Notes under the pieces: generated by a model | The model's database searches: none | Told to the model about the DNA's origin: nothing | Seen by the model: the letters and a program-made list of their open reading frames with translations, nothing else | Position numbers and translations under genes: made by a program | NCBI RefSeq assembly: GCF_964656455.1 | Contig: NC_135714.1 | Coordinates: 65,559,850-65,623,849, forward strand | Source: Halichoerus grypus | Lineage: Eukaryota; Chordata; Mammalia; Carnivora; Phocidae | Direction of reading: 5' to 3' | Length of the DNA stretch: 64,000 nucleotides | Shown: positions 1 to 10,480 of the stretch, in pieces | Numbering within the stretch: position 1 is the stretch's first letter | Layout of the letters: each line of letters begins with the position of its first letter

Positions 1-637
1 TATAAATGACAAAAGATATCTAAAGTGCTTAGCACAATATCTGGTTATTAAAATTTAAAAAATAGATGATAGATAAAAGATAAATAAGTTCAGGGACCAA
101 TGAAAACCCAAGAGAATGATCTACCCATGACAGTGGAAGACAAAAAAGCTGCTTGGAAATGATGGTATCAAATTCTGAAGGATCACTAGGCATCAGTCAA
201 ACCTAGAGACTGCAGGCAGAAGGTCATTCTAGGTTGAAGAAAAAGTATGTTCCTCAAACAAGAATTTTAAGAGCTGGCAGTCTTAGAGAGGGAACCATGT
301 TTGTGGAAACATCTTGAAGGGCTATTCTGCAAAGGGAAGGTGAAGTCACAAGGCAAAGAGACTCAAAACAAGGTGGAAACTAAACAAAAAGTGAGCCAGA
401 ACTGCAAGTGGATGAGAGCAGAGACAAAACTGAAGAGTGAGAAAACAGAAAGCCTGGCAAAACAGTAAAAACCCGATTTATAATTATTTCCGTCTACAGT
501 CGAGCTCCATTTTACATGTAATCACAAAATATTTTTGTACACTTTGACTATTCAGTAAATTTCCCAGGAAGAAAGCTATCATATAAATTTTATAAAGATT
601 AAACTTCGATAATTTGGAATTTTGCAAGAGTTCATCA
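1..637. other. Unassigned AT-rich sequence
   Basis: No reading frame, RNA gene or repeat family that I can name is visible here. The sequence is A-rich with only short low-complexity stretches, and it ends at the MLT1-like LTR. Confidence 0.5.
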
Positions 638-1074
638 CTATATTAGTTTCCTTTTGCTGCTGTAAGAAATCACCACAAACTTAGTGGCTTAAAACAATAC
701 GTATTTATTATCTGATCATTTTAGAGGTCGGAAGTCTGAAATGGGTCATCAAGTCTATGTTCCTTCTGAAGGTTTTGGGGAGAATCCCTTTCCTTGCCTT
801 TTCTGACTTCTAGAGGCTGCCCACACTCCCTGGCTCATGGCCCTGCACCACTCCAACCTCTTTTTCCATTGTCACATCTTCTCTGACTCTGACACTCCTG
901 TCTCTCTCTTATAAGGACCATGGCAAACACATTGGGCCTACAAGGATATAACCACTCTATCTCAAGATCCTTAACTTAATCATATCTGCAAAATATGCCA
1001 TGTAAGCTAACATATTCAGTTTCTAGAAACTGAGACCTGAACATCCTTGGAAAGGCCATTATTCTGTTTACCAC
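638..1074 (-). mobile_element. MLT1-class LTR (ERVL-MaLR), solo, antisense
   Basis: Read on the minus strand this has the MLT1 layout. It starts near 'TGTGGTAAACAGAATAATGG', passes through the block that gives 'CTTATAAG' and ends with the antisense of 'TTAGTTTCCTTTTGCTGC'. The plus-strand marks are 'TTAGTGGCTTAAAACAA' near 680 and 'CTTATAAGGACCATGG' near 909. MLT1 LTRs are non-coding relics of MaLR retrotransposons that spread before the eutherian radiation. No internal region is attached, so it is a solo LTR. The subfamily (B/C-like) is a guess. Confidence 0.8.
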
Positions 1075-1465
1075 AGTTACCATTTTGGGAAATCATGTCA
1101 CTGACTATAACATTGTTCATGGGGCTTGAGTGGCTAATATAAAAGCAATCAGACTGTGTTATTCACCGTCCCATTCTCAATGATTCTAAAAAGAGGTAAA
1201 AATATCTGACAGCTTTCTATGTGTCTGGCATGGTCCTGCCCAAGAATTTATATTTACTTCATTTATTAACTTAATTCACTTTTCTTTTATTTCTTCTTAT
1301 ACAATTATAGCATTTTTAAAGTATGTGTAAATAGGTTATATTGTCCATACAAATACTAAAGGAATCATTACAAAATGTTTGTTATATATTTACTGCCAAA
1401 GGGGTTGTTGGATTTGGGAGGACTGAGAACCCCTGATTTAGAGGGTTAATTATTATTTTTAGTGA
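1075..1465. other. Unassigned sequence, possible weak MIR trace
   Basis: Nothing certain is visible. The segment near 1196-1290 ('TTTCTATGTGTCTGGCATGG' and following) faintly resembles the antisense end of a MIR, but it is too short and diverged to call. Confidence 0.3.
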
Positions 1466-1541
1466 ATGCAGTGCTCCTGGAAAATCTACCATATGTCTTT
1501 GAAATCTGGCTGCGGCATCAGCAGCAAGTCTACAGTTGAAG
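1466..1541 (+). other. Candidate exon A (weak)
   Basis: An ATG at 1466 follows an in-frame TGA at 1463. The frame then stays open to a GT donor at 1542 (context GAAG|GTAAAT). An alternative acceptor AG at 1470-1471 would start the exon at 1472 in the same frame. If spliced to 1633 the phase is kept (last base G joins AT). Against it: the start context is poor, the peptide matches no family I know, and the implied intron is only 91 bp. It could be a non-coding transcript exon or chance. Confidence 0.15.
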
Positions 1542-1632
1542 GTAAATATTCCATCAGAATTATGCCACTATAGTCAACAGATGTGCTTGTAGCGTACCAG
1601 AAATTTAACTGAACTTCTTTCTTACCCCTCAG

Positions 1633-1710
1633 ATACCGTACCCTTCTTGGCCAGCCCTCTCAGCTCCTGGCCCGCTGCCTCCTGCCCTGTGGACCCGGGC
1701 AAAGTGACAC
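1633..1710 (+). other. Candidate exon B (weak to moderate splice signals)
   Basis: The segment is preceded by a clean polypyrimidine tract and acceptor (CTTCTTTCTTACCCCTCAG, ending 1632) and followed by a strong donor (CAC|GTAAGG, 1711). It is clearly more GC-rich than its AT-rich surroundings. One frame is open throughout and reads Pro/Ser/Ala-rich with two Cys. In phase with candidate exon A it gives about 51 codons. I do not recognise the peptide. It may be a real exon of an unidentified transcript, or a chance match of splice motifs. Confidence 0.22.
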
Positions 1711-2544
1711 GTAAGGGAGCACTTGGAGAGTCGGCAAAGGATCGCAGACAACTGGGCTCTTCACAGTTTCATGAAGGATCACAAGAGGAGAAACGAGGCT
1801 CCACTGATGAGCACTCTTATAGTGTAGTGTAAAGCCAGCAAGAGATGGCCAGGAACAGGGTGAAGGCAGCAAAAGGACCAGAGGACAGGGCAATTCAGAC
1901 TGGGAAGAGAGACCTGTGAAACTGGGAACGAGGGCCTGCTATTTCGGGTTATGGTGAATACCTTTGGATATCTACTAAACTATTGATACGTAGAGGACAG
2001 GGGAAGAAGACACAGTAAGGAAACCGAAAATAGGCTGGAGTGACTTCAGACATGCTCCCAGAGACTGAAGCACCATTTCACTCAGCTCTGGGGCTGAGTT
2101 ACATGGGCGCATTTTCAGTGCCAGGGAACCCTTGCTCTCCATTCTGGGCTTGAGCTTTATGGTGAAACAGTCTCTTCCTTTTACTCTTGCCTCTACCAAC
2201 AATAGTTATTTGTTCATTGGCCTGGTCTCACTGTCTTTAGGTTTCTTTCTCTCTGTGTGTGCATAAGTATTTCCTGATTCTCTCTCTCTCTTTCCCCTGC
2301 CACCTCTCTTCCTCCTTCTCACTCTCCCCCACCTCTCCTAACACTGGGTGGAACAGAAACCATCTAGTATAGGAAAACCAATAATCTGTGTCTTCCCATC
2401 AAATTAAATTCAGCTCCTCCAGGCCAGTCTATACACGACTGCTCTGAGGTCATGAACCTATCCCTAATCCAGTAAGAATACCAGGATAGTGGACTCACTT
2501 CAATATCTGCAGAACTTAATGATCTAACTGTGGGCTGAGCCATC
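1711..2544. other. Unassigned sequence with a pyrimidine-rich stretch
   Basis: No recognisable gene or repeat. A CT-rich low-complexity run lies at about 2275-2340 (TCTCTCTCTCTTTCCCC and following). Short frames on both strands show no family signature. Confidence 0.45.
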
Positions 2545-2735
2545 CCATAGTACCATGGACACAAGCAGTTTCTGGAGTCAAGCTACCTGAATCCTGGCTC
2601 CATCAGTTATTAGCTCTGACCTGGGCAAGTCACTCAACATCTTTAAGCCTCAGTTTTCTCAGATGCAAAATGGAAAGAAGGATGGGAAATAATAGAATTT
2701 ATTTCATGAAGTTGTTCTGTATATCAAACTTTTTT
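2545..2735 (+). repeat. MIR SINE, left part (split by an L1)
   Basis: This matches the MIR plan: 'GGAGTCAAGCTACCTGAATC', 'CTGGGCAAGTCACTCAACAT', 'CAGTTTTCTCAGATGCAAAA'. The MIR resumes after the L1 at about 3992-4040 ('TACCTGGCATAGGCTAAGTA'), so the L1 at 2751-3976 landed inside it. MIRs are tRNA-derived SINEs mobilised long ago by L2. Confidence 0.8.
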
Positions 2736-2790
2736 AAAAAGCTTGAAAAGGTGGATGAAAGACCTCAGTGTGAGACAGGAATCCATCTAA

Positions 2791-3693
2791 ATCCTAGAGG
2801 AGAACATAAGCAGTAACCTCTTTGACATCGGCCACAGCAACTTCCTTCAAGATACATCTCCAAAAGCTAGTGAAACAAAAGCAAAAATGAACTCTTGGGA
2901 CTTCATCAAGATAAAAAGCTTCTGCACAGCAAAGGAAACGGTCAACAAAACAAAGAGGCAACCCACAGAATGGGAGAAGATATTTGCAAATGACACTACA
3001 GATGAAGGGCTGGTATCCAAGATCTATAGAGAACTTCTCAAACTCAACACCCAAAAAACAAATAATCAAGTCAAAAAGTGGGCAGAAGATATGAAAAGAC
3101 ACTTCTCTGAAGAAGACCTACAAATGGCTAACAGACACATGGAAAAATGTTCATCATCATTAGCCATCAGGGAAATCCAAATCAAAACCACACTGAGATA
3201 CCACCTTACACCAGTTAGAATGGGGAAAATGGACAGGGAAAGAAACAACAAATGTTGGAGAGGTTGTGGAGAAAGGGGAACCTTCTTACACTGTTGGTGG
3301 GAATGCAAGTTGGTACAGCCACTTTGGAAAACAGTGTGGAGGTTCCTCAAAAATTTAAAAATAGAGTTACCCTATGACCCAGCAATTGCACTGCTGGGTA
3401 TTTACCCCAAAGACACAGATGTAGTGAAAAGAAGGGCCATATGCACCCCAATGTTCATAGCAGCAATGTCTGCAATAGCCAAACTGTGGGAAGAGCCGAG
3501 ATGCCCTTCAACAGATGAATGGATAAAGAAGATGTGGTCCATATATACAATGGAATATTACTCAGCCATCAGAAAAGATGAATACCCAACTTTTACATCA
3601 ACATGGATGGGACTGGAGGAGATTATGCTAAGTGAAATAAGTCAAGCAGAGAAAGTCAATTATCATATGGTTTCACTTATTTGTGGAACATAA
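2791..3693 (+). pseudogene. L1 ORF2 C-terminal fragment
   Basis: This is the end of an L1 ORF2 polyprotein (endonuclease plus reverse transcriptase), lacking both catalytic domains. The frame is open from 2791 to the stop at 3691-3693; the first ATG is 2887. One in-frame TAA at 2788-2790 separates it from a short continuation of the same frame back to the truncation point. About residue 120 of the ATG frame is the Cys-containing L1 C-terminal segment ([19 protein letters not shown]), matching the equivalent part of the antisense L1 at 28.3 kb. It is not expected to be functional. Confidence 0.93.
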
Positions 3694-3735
3694 GGAATAA
3701 CATGGAGGACATTAGGAGAAGGAAGGGAAAAATGT

Positions 3736-3835
3736 GGGGGGGGGGGAATTGGAGGGAGAGATGAACCATGAGAGACTATGGACCTGAGAAACAAACGGGG
3801 TTTTAGAGGGGAGGGGGGAGGGGGGGTTGGTTGGC
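3736..3835 (+). repeat. G-rich tracts in the L1 3'UTR
   Basis: Two clusters of G runs: an uninterrupted run at about 3736-3746, and GGGG/GGGG/GGGGGG/GGGGGG blocks at about 3797-3828. Four or more closely spaced G runs meet the usual pattern for a potential G-quadruplex on the plus strand. Guanine-rich tracts are a recurring feature of L1 3'UTRs. Confidence 0.8.
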
Positions 3836-3991
3836 CCGGTGATGGGTATTAAGGAGGGCACGTACTGCATGGAGCACTGGGTGTTATACGAAAACAATGG
3901 ATCTTGGATCACTACATCAAAAACTGATGATATATTGTATGGTGACTAACATAACATAATAAAATTTAAAAAAAAAAAAAAGCTTGAAAAG

Positions 3992-4040
3992 TACTTAGCT
4001 CCATACCTGGCATAGGCTAAGTATTCCTAAATGCTGGCCA
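3992..4040 (+). repeat. MIR SINE, right part
   Basis: Continuation of the MIR at 2545-2735 after the L1 insertion; 'CTTAGCTCCATACCTGGCAT' corresponds to the MIR 3' 'gcctggcacatag' region. Confidence 0.65.
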
Positions 4041-5148
4041 AATTTTAGCCTATTGGCCAACAAGATCATTTTATACATCATCGATTTTTTGGCATTAATT
4101 TTATTTATAAAATATTGCAGTAAATTTTTTAAAATCATGCCTTAAAGTATTTATCATGATTACTAAGTTTTTTAGCACCCTCTTAAACTTTGTATCTACC
4201 TTGCTCATCACTTCCTAGATCTAGACCTGGTCATGACAGTGATGCTGTGATTCTGGAACCATCAGCTCAGGCAGCAGCCTCCCAGAATCTGATCATTTGC
4301 ATTTTAATGTCCAGATTTTCCTTGCGACTCCTCTTTTTGTTGCCTATTGTATTTCTCCCTCCTATTTTATCCCTATATTGGTTTGTCTTGTGATCAGGTT
4401 ATTGATGTTTGAGAATATATTTGTTTGCAATATTCATGTTTCGAATAATGTCTGGACTTTGAATTACATCATTATGTAGGAAGCTAGGATATTCATGTAT
4501 CAGATTCCTGTCTTTAGTTCCATTTTTAAGGATAATTATTCTTAGCTTAAACAGAATGCAGAACTACTATTCTGTAAGTCAAGGGTCTGATAGGAAATGC
4601 AAGATTTATGAAACTGAATTATCTTTTACCAAAAAGTCTTAAATATCATAATACATTAGAAAAAATTCTGTTTAAACTGAAAAAAAAAAAAACAGTTTAA
4701 AATAATTCTTTGCTAAAGTCTAACATGTTACTAAGAGAACTTGAACCCCAATTAATAAATTTGCTAAATAGAATGTGTTCATAAGAAGACAGCTGGGGTT
4801 GATCTCAGCTAAAATATCTATATAAGGACTTAAAATGCCTCAAAAATAGAAGTAGTATAATATCCCATAGAATAGAGGTCAAAAACTCAAATATCTCTCA
4901 GGGCCATGAAAACGATAACAGGCATAAGGTGTAGAGTATCAGGAAGACAATGGGGAAAAGTGAGGAATGTGGTGAACTGGAGGTGCCTTGCCCTGTTCAG
5001 AGGAGGGTGGTTGTTCAGCTAGGGTTGATTACTGTCATTTGGAAATCCATGCTAACTTTCCAGATATTCCAATATTTTAAAACAAACCCCAAATCCAGGT
5101 ATTTATGTAAAAACATATTTAAAAATATTGGTTCAGTATTTTTAAAAG
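4041..5148. other. Unassigned AT-rich sequence with a poly-A hairpin
   Basis: No gene or nameable repeat. A perfect 9-bp inverted repeat (TTTAAACTG at 4671-4679, CAGTTTAAA at 4693-4701) flanks a 13-base A run and could fold into a hairpin. Other frames are short and featureless. Confidence 0.45.
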
Positions 5149-5590
5149 TCACTCAAATGGAGTTCCAGTCCAAGATGGCAACATAGAAAGAACCTGAACT
5201 CACCTCCTCTGCAGAACACACCAAATTACACCTATTAATAGAACAATTCCTTTTGAAGAAGAACTGAGGGCTGACTAAACAGCTACTAAACAAGCCAAAG
5301 ACAAGGAGAACAACAAGAGAATAGCAAGAGAGATAGAGACAGTAAAAAAGGGAACCCCCACTCCCAATGCTACCAACAGCAGTGGGGGAGATAGTATTGA
5401 GGGACCAGGCATAGATCCCTCTGTCCTTGGGCACAGAAAAAAAAAACCCATGATTTAAAATAGCAACTAGCACATAAAAGAGACAACACAAACTCTGCCA
5501 AGAAATGGAGGAGCTGCAGGAAAGCTCTCTAGGTCAGAGGGAGAATGACATGGTTTATATTCCCACCCTGATTTAAAAGCCTAGACCAAA

Positions 5591-5832
5591 GCGGGTGCCT
5601 GGGTGGCTCAGTCAGTTAAGCGTCTGACTCTCAATTTCACCTCAGGTCATGATCTCAGGGTCATGGGATCAAGCCCTGCTTCAGGCTCTGCACTCAGCAG
5701 GAAGTCTGCTTCTCTCTTTCTCTCTCTCTCTCATCCTCTCTCTCCCTCTGCCTCCCTCCCAGCTCTCATACACATGGTCTCTCTCTCTAATAAAGAAATA
5801 AAGAAATAAAATATTAAAAAAAAAAAAAAAAA
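5591..5832 (+). mobile_element. Carnivore tRNA-Lys SINE (CAN SINE)
   Basis: The head is GGGTGCCTGGGTGGCTCAGT, followed by GATCTCAGGGTCATGGGATC, a CT-rich body and a poly-A tail ending at 5832. The flanks AAGCCTAGACCAAAG and AAGCTAGACTGGAG look like a degraded target duplication. It lies inside the HAL1-like element and is therefore younger than it. The 'GACTCTCAATTTCACCTCAG' subtype is diverged from the youngest copies in the window. Confidence 0.93.
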
Positions 5833-6186
5833 GCTAGACTGGAGCAGGGTCCAGACACCATAACAGGGGAGTCTAGTCCTCTCAGTTAGCTTGCAATTTT
5901 ATTCACAAGCCCACCCAGCCCTAGACGTGCTGAGGCACAGAAAAAAGTCACAGTTTAAAAGGGCCAAGGAACTGCAGGAACACTCTCTCTGCCTCTACCT
6001 CAAAAGCCCAGACTGGTCAGGGTCTGGCCATCATAAGGGGGGCATTCAGATGCCATAATTGCAGGGTCCTGAGGCTATAACTTGTGGGTCAAATTGTCAC
6101 AGAAAGTTTGCAACCTCAGCAAGCACAAGGCCCACCAGCCATCCTGTGGTGCTGGGGCACAGAAACAAGCCATGGTTTTATGGGAT

Positions 6187-6335
6187 TTTTTGTGGGGTTT
6201 TTTTTATTTTTACTTTTTAATTTATCTTTTTAATTTTTAATTTTTTTTCTTTTTGGTTTTGTTCTTTTCTTTCTTGTTCTCTTTTTTCTTCTTTTATTAT
6301 CTTTTTACTTTTATTATTTTTTTTCTTTATTCTCC
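6187..6335 (+). repeat. T-rich low-complexity tract
   Basis: About 150 bases that are overwhelmingly T with some C, A and G, inside the 5' region of the HAL1-like element. This may be an expanded pyrimidine tract of the 5'UTR or a later simple-repeat expansion. Confidence 0.85.
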
Positions 6336-6515
6336 CTGTAAAAAGTCATGGTTTAAAAAAGTAACTAGCAAATACAGCCAAGCTGCAGCCAGCCAGCAAG
6401 TCACCAAGCAACCACAGTCTGCATAAGGTCACCATATGTAAGACCATTCCTTCAACTTGAGGAGAAGTAGCAGTTTTGCCTAACCCATAGAAACAAACAC
6501 AGAAAATCAAGCAAA

Positions 6516-7326
6516 ATGAGGAGACAGAAGACTATGAACCAAAAGAAAGAAGAAAACCTCAGTAAAAGAATGAAATGAAACAGAGATAAGCAATATGCCT
6601 GATAAAGAATTTAAAGTAATGATCGTAAAGATACTCACTGGGCTGGAGAAAAGAATGAAAGAACTCAGTGAGAACGTCAATAAAGAGACAGAAAATACTA
6701 AAAAAAAAGAATCAGAGTTGAAGAATACAATAACTGAAATTAAAAAACAACACTAGAGGGAATCAACAGTAGATTAGAGGATTCAGAAGAACATATCAGT
6801 GATCTGGAAGACAGGGTAATGGAAAGCACACAAGCTGAACAGCAAAAAGAGAAAAGAATTTTTTAAAATGAGGCTAGATTAAGAGATCTCTTGAACAACA
6901 TCAAGCAAACAAACATTTGCATTATAGGGGTCCCAGGATAAGAAGGAGAGAGAGATGTGTAGGAAATTTATTTGATGAAAAAATAACTGAAAACTTCCCT
7001 AACCTAGGAAGGAAAATAGACGTCCAAGTCCAAGAAGCACAGAGAGTTCCAAACAGGATAAACCCAAGGTGGTACACCATGGCACATAAGAATTAAAATG
7101 TCAAAGATTAAGATAAAGGGAGAATCTTAAAAGCATCAAAAGACAAAAAGTTACCTAGAAGGGAAAACCTGTAAGGCTACCAGGTGACTTTTTAGCAGAA
7201 ACTTTGCAAGCCAGAAGAGAGTGGCATGATATATTCAAAGTGCTGAAAGGGAAAAACCTACAACCAAACATACTCAGAAGGTTATCATTCAGATTTGAAG
7301 GAGAGAGTTTCCCAGACAAAACATGA
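6516..7326 (+). pseudogene. Degraded L1 ORF1 (RNA-binding protein) relic
   Basis: The ATG at 6516 begins a frame rich in Lys/Glu/Asn, as in L1 ORF1p. An internal stretch compatible with the coiled-coil region is followed by the 'AACCTAGGAAGGAAAATAGA' segment typical of the ORF1p C-terminal half. Several stops and frameshifts break it, including an in-frame TAA soon after the start. ORF1p is the nucleic-acid chaperone of the L1 particle; this copy cannot make it. Confidence 0.75.
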
Positions 7327-7763
7327 TGGACCTAGAGGGTATAATGCTAAGTGAAATAAGTCAGATCGAGAAAGACAAATACCATATGATTCCACTCACA
7401 AATGGAATCTTAAAAAAAAAAATGAATAAGCAAACAAAAAGCAGAATCAGAGCTATAAATACAGAGAAAAAAACTGATGGTTTCCAGAGGTGAGGTGGGT
7501 AGAGGGTTGAGAAAAATGGGTGAAGGGGATTGGGAGGTACAGGAGTCCAGGTTTGGAATGAATAAGTCATGGGAATAAAAAGCAGAACATAAGGAATACA
7601 GTAAATAACATTGTGATAGCGATGTTAACGGTACAGATGGTAGCTACACTCGTAGTGAACATAGCATCAGGTATAAACTTGTCAGATCACTGAGTCGTAC
7701 ACCTGAAACTAATGTAACATTGTGTGCTAACTATGCTCAAATAAAAAAAATCACTTAAATGGA

Positions 7764-9790
7764 CAAAACAAAACATACAGAACTGTGAATACCCAATCTC
7801 TGCATAGAGAATTGTCTTTGTTATAAGAAAAGAGGAAACAGAGATACATCTTCATTTTTTCCTTCTGAAATCCTATCTAGAGCATTTCTGGACCATGGAA
7901 GATTTTAAATTTATACAAATCAAAATACCTTCTTTGTTTCAGTTAATCTAAAATAAAAGACCACTTAGAGAAAGCTGTGGATACAAAATCAAAGTTTTTA
8001 CTCCAGAACAGTCTGGACACAAGGGTATCCAGACCAATTCTGAGATGAAGTGCCATGAATTTTTCAGAGGTCATATTCCCTTCAATTAAGAGAAGAAATT
8101 GCATTGCATTTGGATTGCTTTATGGACCCTTTATGACATTTCCCAGTATAACCCCCACATAGTCTCCTCCTGCTTCCAGGTTTAAGCTCATTGGTAGTCC
8201 CTTGTAGAGAGACTGTCATCCTGAAACACTGGGTTGAATTCAGGCTAGAAAAGCCCATTAGAGGACCAGCTTGAAGAGACCTACTGAAATTCAGAGAACC
8301 ACAGAGGAATTGGGCAGTGACCATATTTAACATTTAACAAGGAGAGCTGTACTTGGAGGCATTATTATTTCTCATTTGCTCCAGAAATATATGGCAGAGG
8401 CTTTGAGCAATCCAGGTCGGGCCTCATCTCCCATAGCCTTTATACAAATACATTTGTTCTTTGATTAAATGAATGCTTAAAATTATAGGCCTAAACCACC
8501 CTTAAAGCCAACTCTTTTGAGTTAGAGATACTAGGCTATAACTTTAGCAAGTCTGAGCATGCATTCTATCTTTGGAATGTCTCAGGGTATTGGAAAATTA
8601 AGGGAGAGAAGACAGGAATGAAGGAGACCTTTGGCCTGAGCCACAGAGGACTGAGACATGGAGGGACTACAAACTTTGGTTAGACTTAGATTGCTCTCAA
8701 CCAAGGCAAGGGGGGAAAAAAGGAATAAGATGAAAAGTGAAATGACTCTAATACCCATTTAATAAATGCCATCACATTAAAAGTCCATGACACACTTTCA
8801 GAGCCACAGCCTAAGGCTCCTATTTTCCAAATACTATTCAATATAACAAAAGTCCAAGAGGGGGAAAAAGCACTGGACAGACAGTCCCCTGGAGCTCATG
8901 GCAATAGAATTTGACCTACATTGCTGAAATGCCCAGTTTGTCCTTCCGGGTCTTTTAAGGATACAATTCAGAAATGAGATAACTGTAAAAGTTACTGTCA
9001 GTGTGTGTGATTCACAGCCATTGATCCTTTGAACAATATTTGTCTGAAAAACTTCCCTCTTTCTAGAAAAGTAAAATAGCATTTTTAAAAAGCAAAACAT
9101 AGAAATGCTAATTCAGGTGTCTTTTACTTTTGTTTTTGTTTTTCTGGAAAAAATAGTAGGCTCTCTTAGAATCCCTATTGTTGTACTCTATAGAGATGAT
9201 CTCCATCTCTTTTAAATTCATCTTGCTTGTTTTGTCATTTTTCATTTGGGCTGCATCTTCCAGAAAGCCACTGGGCATCTTTCATAGGCCATGAAAAGAT
9301 AACACAGATGAAAGATAATATGGACTCCACTTCAAGGAGTCTGATTTCCTTTCCATCTCCTGCCAGGACCTTCAAGGGGAATTGCCACTACTAGAAAGCA
9401 GTGACTTTTAATGTCCCTTAAGCTAGATTCATTGTTCAGATCCTCACAGCTATGTAAAGGGCCCAAATGACTCTCTCTGATGCCAGCGGAAACACATGAG
9501 CAGACAGAATTTTAACTCTTAAGACGCTCATCTTCTGGTTTTTACTTCTTAACTTGCCCAAATCTAGCTATTCCATTAAAAACTTCTTTGTACTATTGTT
9601 ACATAGTGTGTCTCTTTCCTTACATTCTTCCAAGTGGGGCATAGATCATTCTCAGGGACTCAGGAGGCTCCATGCAGGAAATACACAGCCAAGAACAGGA
9701 AGGACACTTGAGAAAACACACAAATTGATATAGAAATTTGAAGACAATCAAGCAAAGGCTGTGAGTCATTTGGGAGGAAGAAAAGAAAAA
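7764..9790. other. Unassigned sequence
   Basis: About 2 kb without a gene, clear transposon, RNA gene or simple repeat that I can recognise. Short frames (for example 8082-8333 and 8834-9100, minus) have no family signature, no ATG-dependent structure and no splice context worth noting. Confidence 0.45.
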
Positions 9791-9794
9791 AGAA

Positions 9795-10480
9795 AAACTG
9801 ATCCAGCAATCACACTCCTCGGTATTTATCCAAATGAATGGAAGACAATTTGTTCATGCAAAAACCCACACATGAATGTTCATAGCAGCTTTATTCGTAA
9901 TTGCCAAACCTTGGAAGCAACCAAGTGTCCTTCAGTAGATGAATGGATAAACAAACTGTGGTACATCCAGACAATGGACTACTGGTGTTCAGCGCTAAAA
10001 TCAAATAAGCTATCAGGACATGAAAAGACATGGAAGAACATTAAATGCATATTATAAAGTGAAAGAAGCCAGTCTGAAAAGGCTACATATTGTATGATTC
10101 CAACAATGGGACATTCTGGACAGGGCAAAACAGTGGAGACTGAAAAGATCAGTAGCTGCCAGAGGTTGGGAGCAGAGACTAGAACAGGGGAAGCACAGAG
10201 GACTTTTAGGACAGTGAAACTATTGGGTATAATACTATAATGGCAGATGCATGTCATACACTGTTTGAAACCCACAGAATGTTAAACACCAAGAGTAAAC
10301 CCTAATGTAAACTATGGACTTCAGGTGATAATGAAGCATCAGTGTAGGTTCATCAGTGTAACAGATGTACCAGTCTGGGGCAGGATGCTGATAGTGGCAG
10401 AGGCTGTGCATGGGGGGCGGGAATTGAATGGAGGGTGCAGAAGGGCAAAAGAACACTGCTGATGGAGACTAACGGTAGAG
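9795..10480 (+). mobile_element. Old L1M fragment, ORF2 end and 3'UTR
   Basis: The segment includes 'CTGATCCAGCAATCACACTC' and 'TTCATAGCAGCTTTATTCGT', the conserved C-terminal ORF2 motif found in mammalian L1s, then a diverged 3'UTR. The frame at 9761-10057 is the surviving piece of this ORF2 end and is broken on both sides. No target duplications are visible, as expected for an old copy. Confidence 0.8.

Larger units (their letters stand above)
2751..3976 (+). mobile_element. 5'-truncated carnivore L1 with 15-bp target duplications
   Basis: A LINE-1 3' fragment holding the ORF2 C-terminal part, a G-rich 3'UTR and a poly-A tail. It is bounded by identical target-site duplications AAAAAGCTTGAAAAG at 2736-2750 and 3977-3991. 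The 3'UTR has G runs (3736-3748, 3804-3828) and ends AATAAAATTT plus poly-A. The sharp truncation, perfect duplications and long open frame indicate a fairly young insertion by target-primed reverse transcription. It split a MIR. Confidence 0.95.
5162..7750 (+). mobile_element. HAL1-like element (L1 with ORF1 region but almost no ORF2), full length
   Basis: The element starts GTTCCAGTCCAAGATGGC, with a CAAGATGGC core within about 10 bp of the boundary, as at L1 5' ends. It carries an L1 5'UTR-like region (interrupted by a SINE at 5591-5832 and a T-rich tract at 6187-6335) and a decayed ORF1 region at about 6516-7326. It then jumps directly to the last few codons of ORF2 and an L1M-type 3'UTR with an A-rich end. 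Near-identical target duplications (TCACTCAAATGGA 5149-5161; TCACTTAAATGGA 7751-7763, 12 of 13 matching) show it inserted as one unit. Half-L1 (HAL1) elements of this type are a known mammalian non-autonomous class that depends on L1 ORF2 in trans. Confidence 0.85.

Noticed and set aside
2887..3693. 268-codon frame as a protein gene
   Set aside because: It is the C-terminal end of L1 ORF2 inside a truncated L1 with target duplications.
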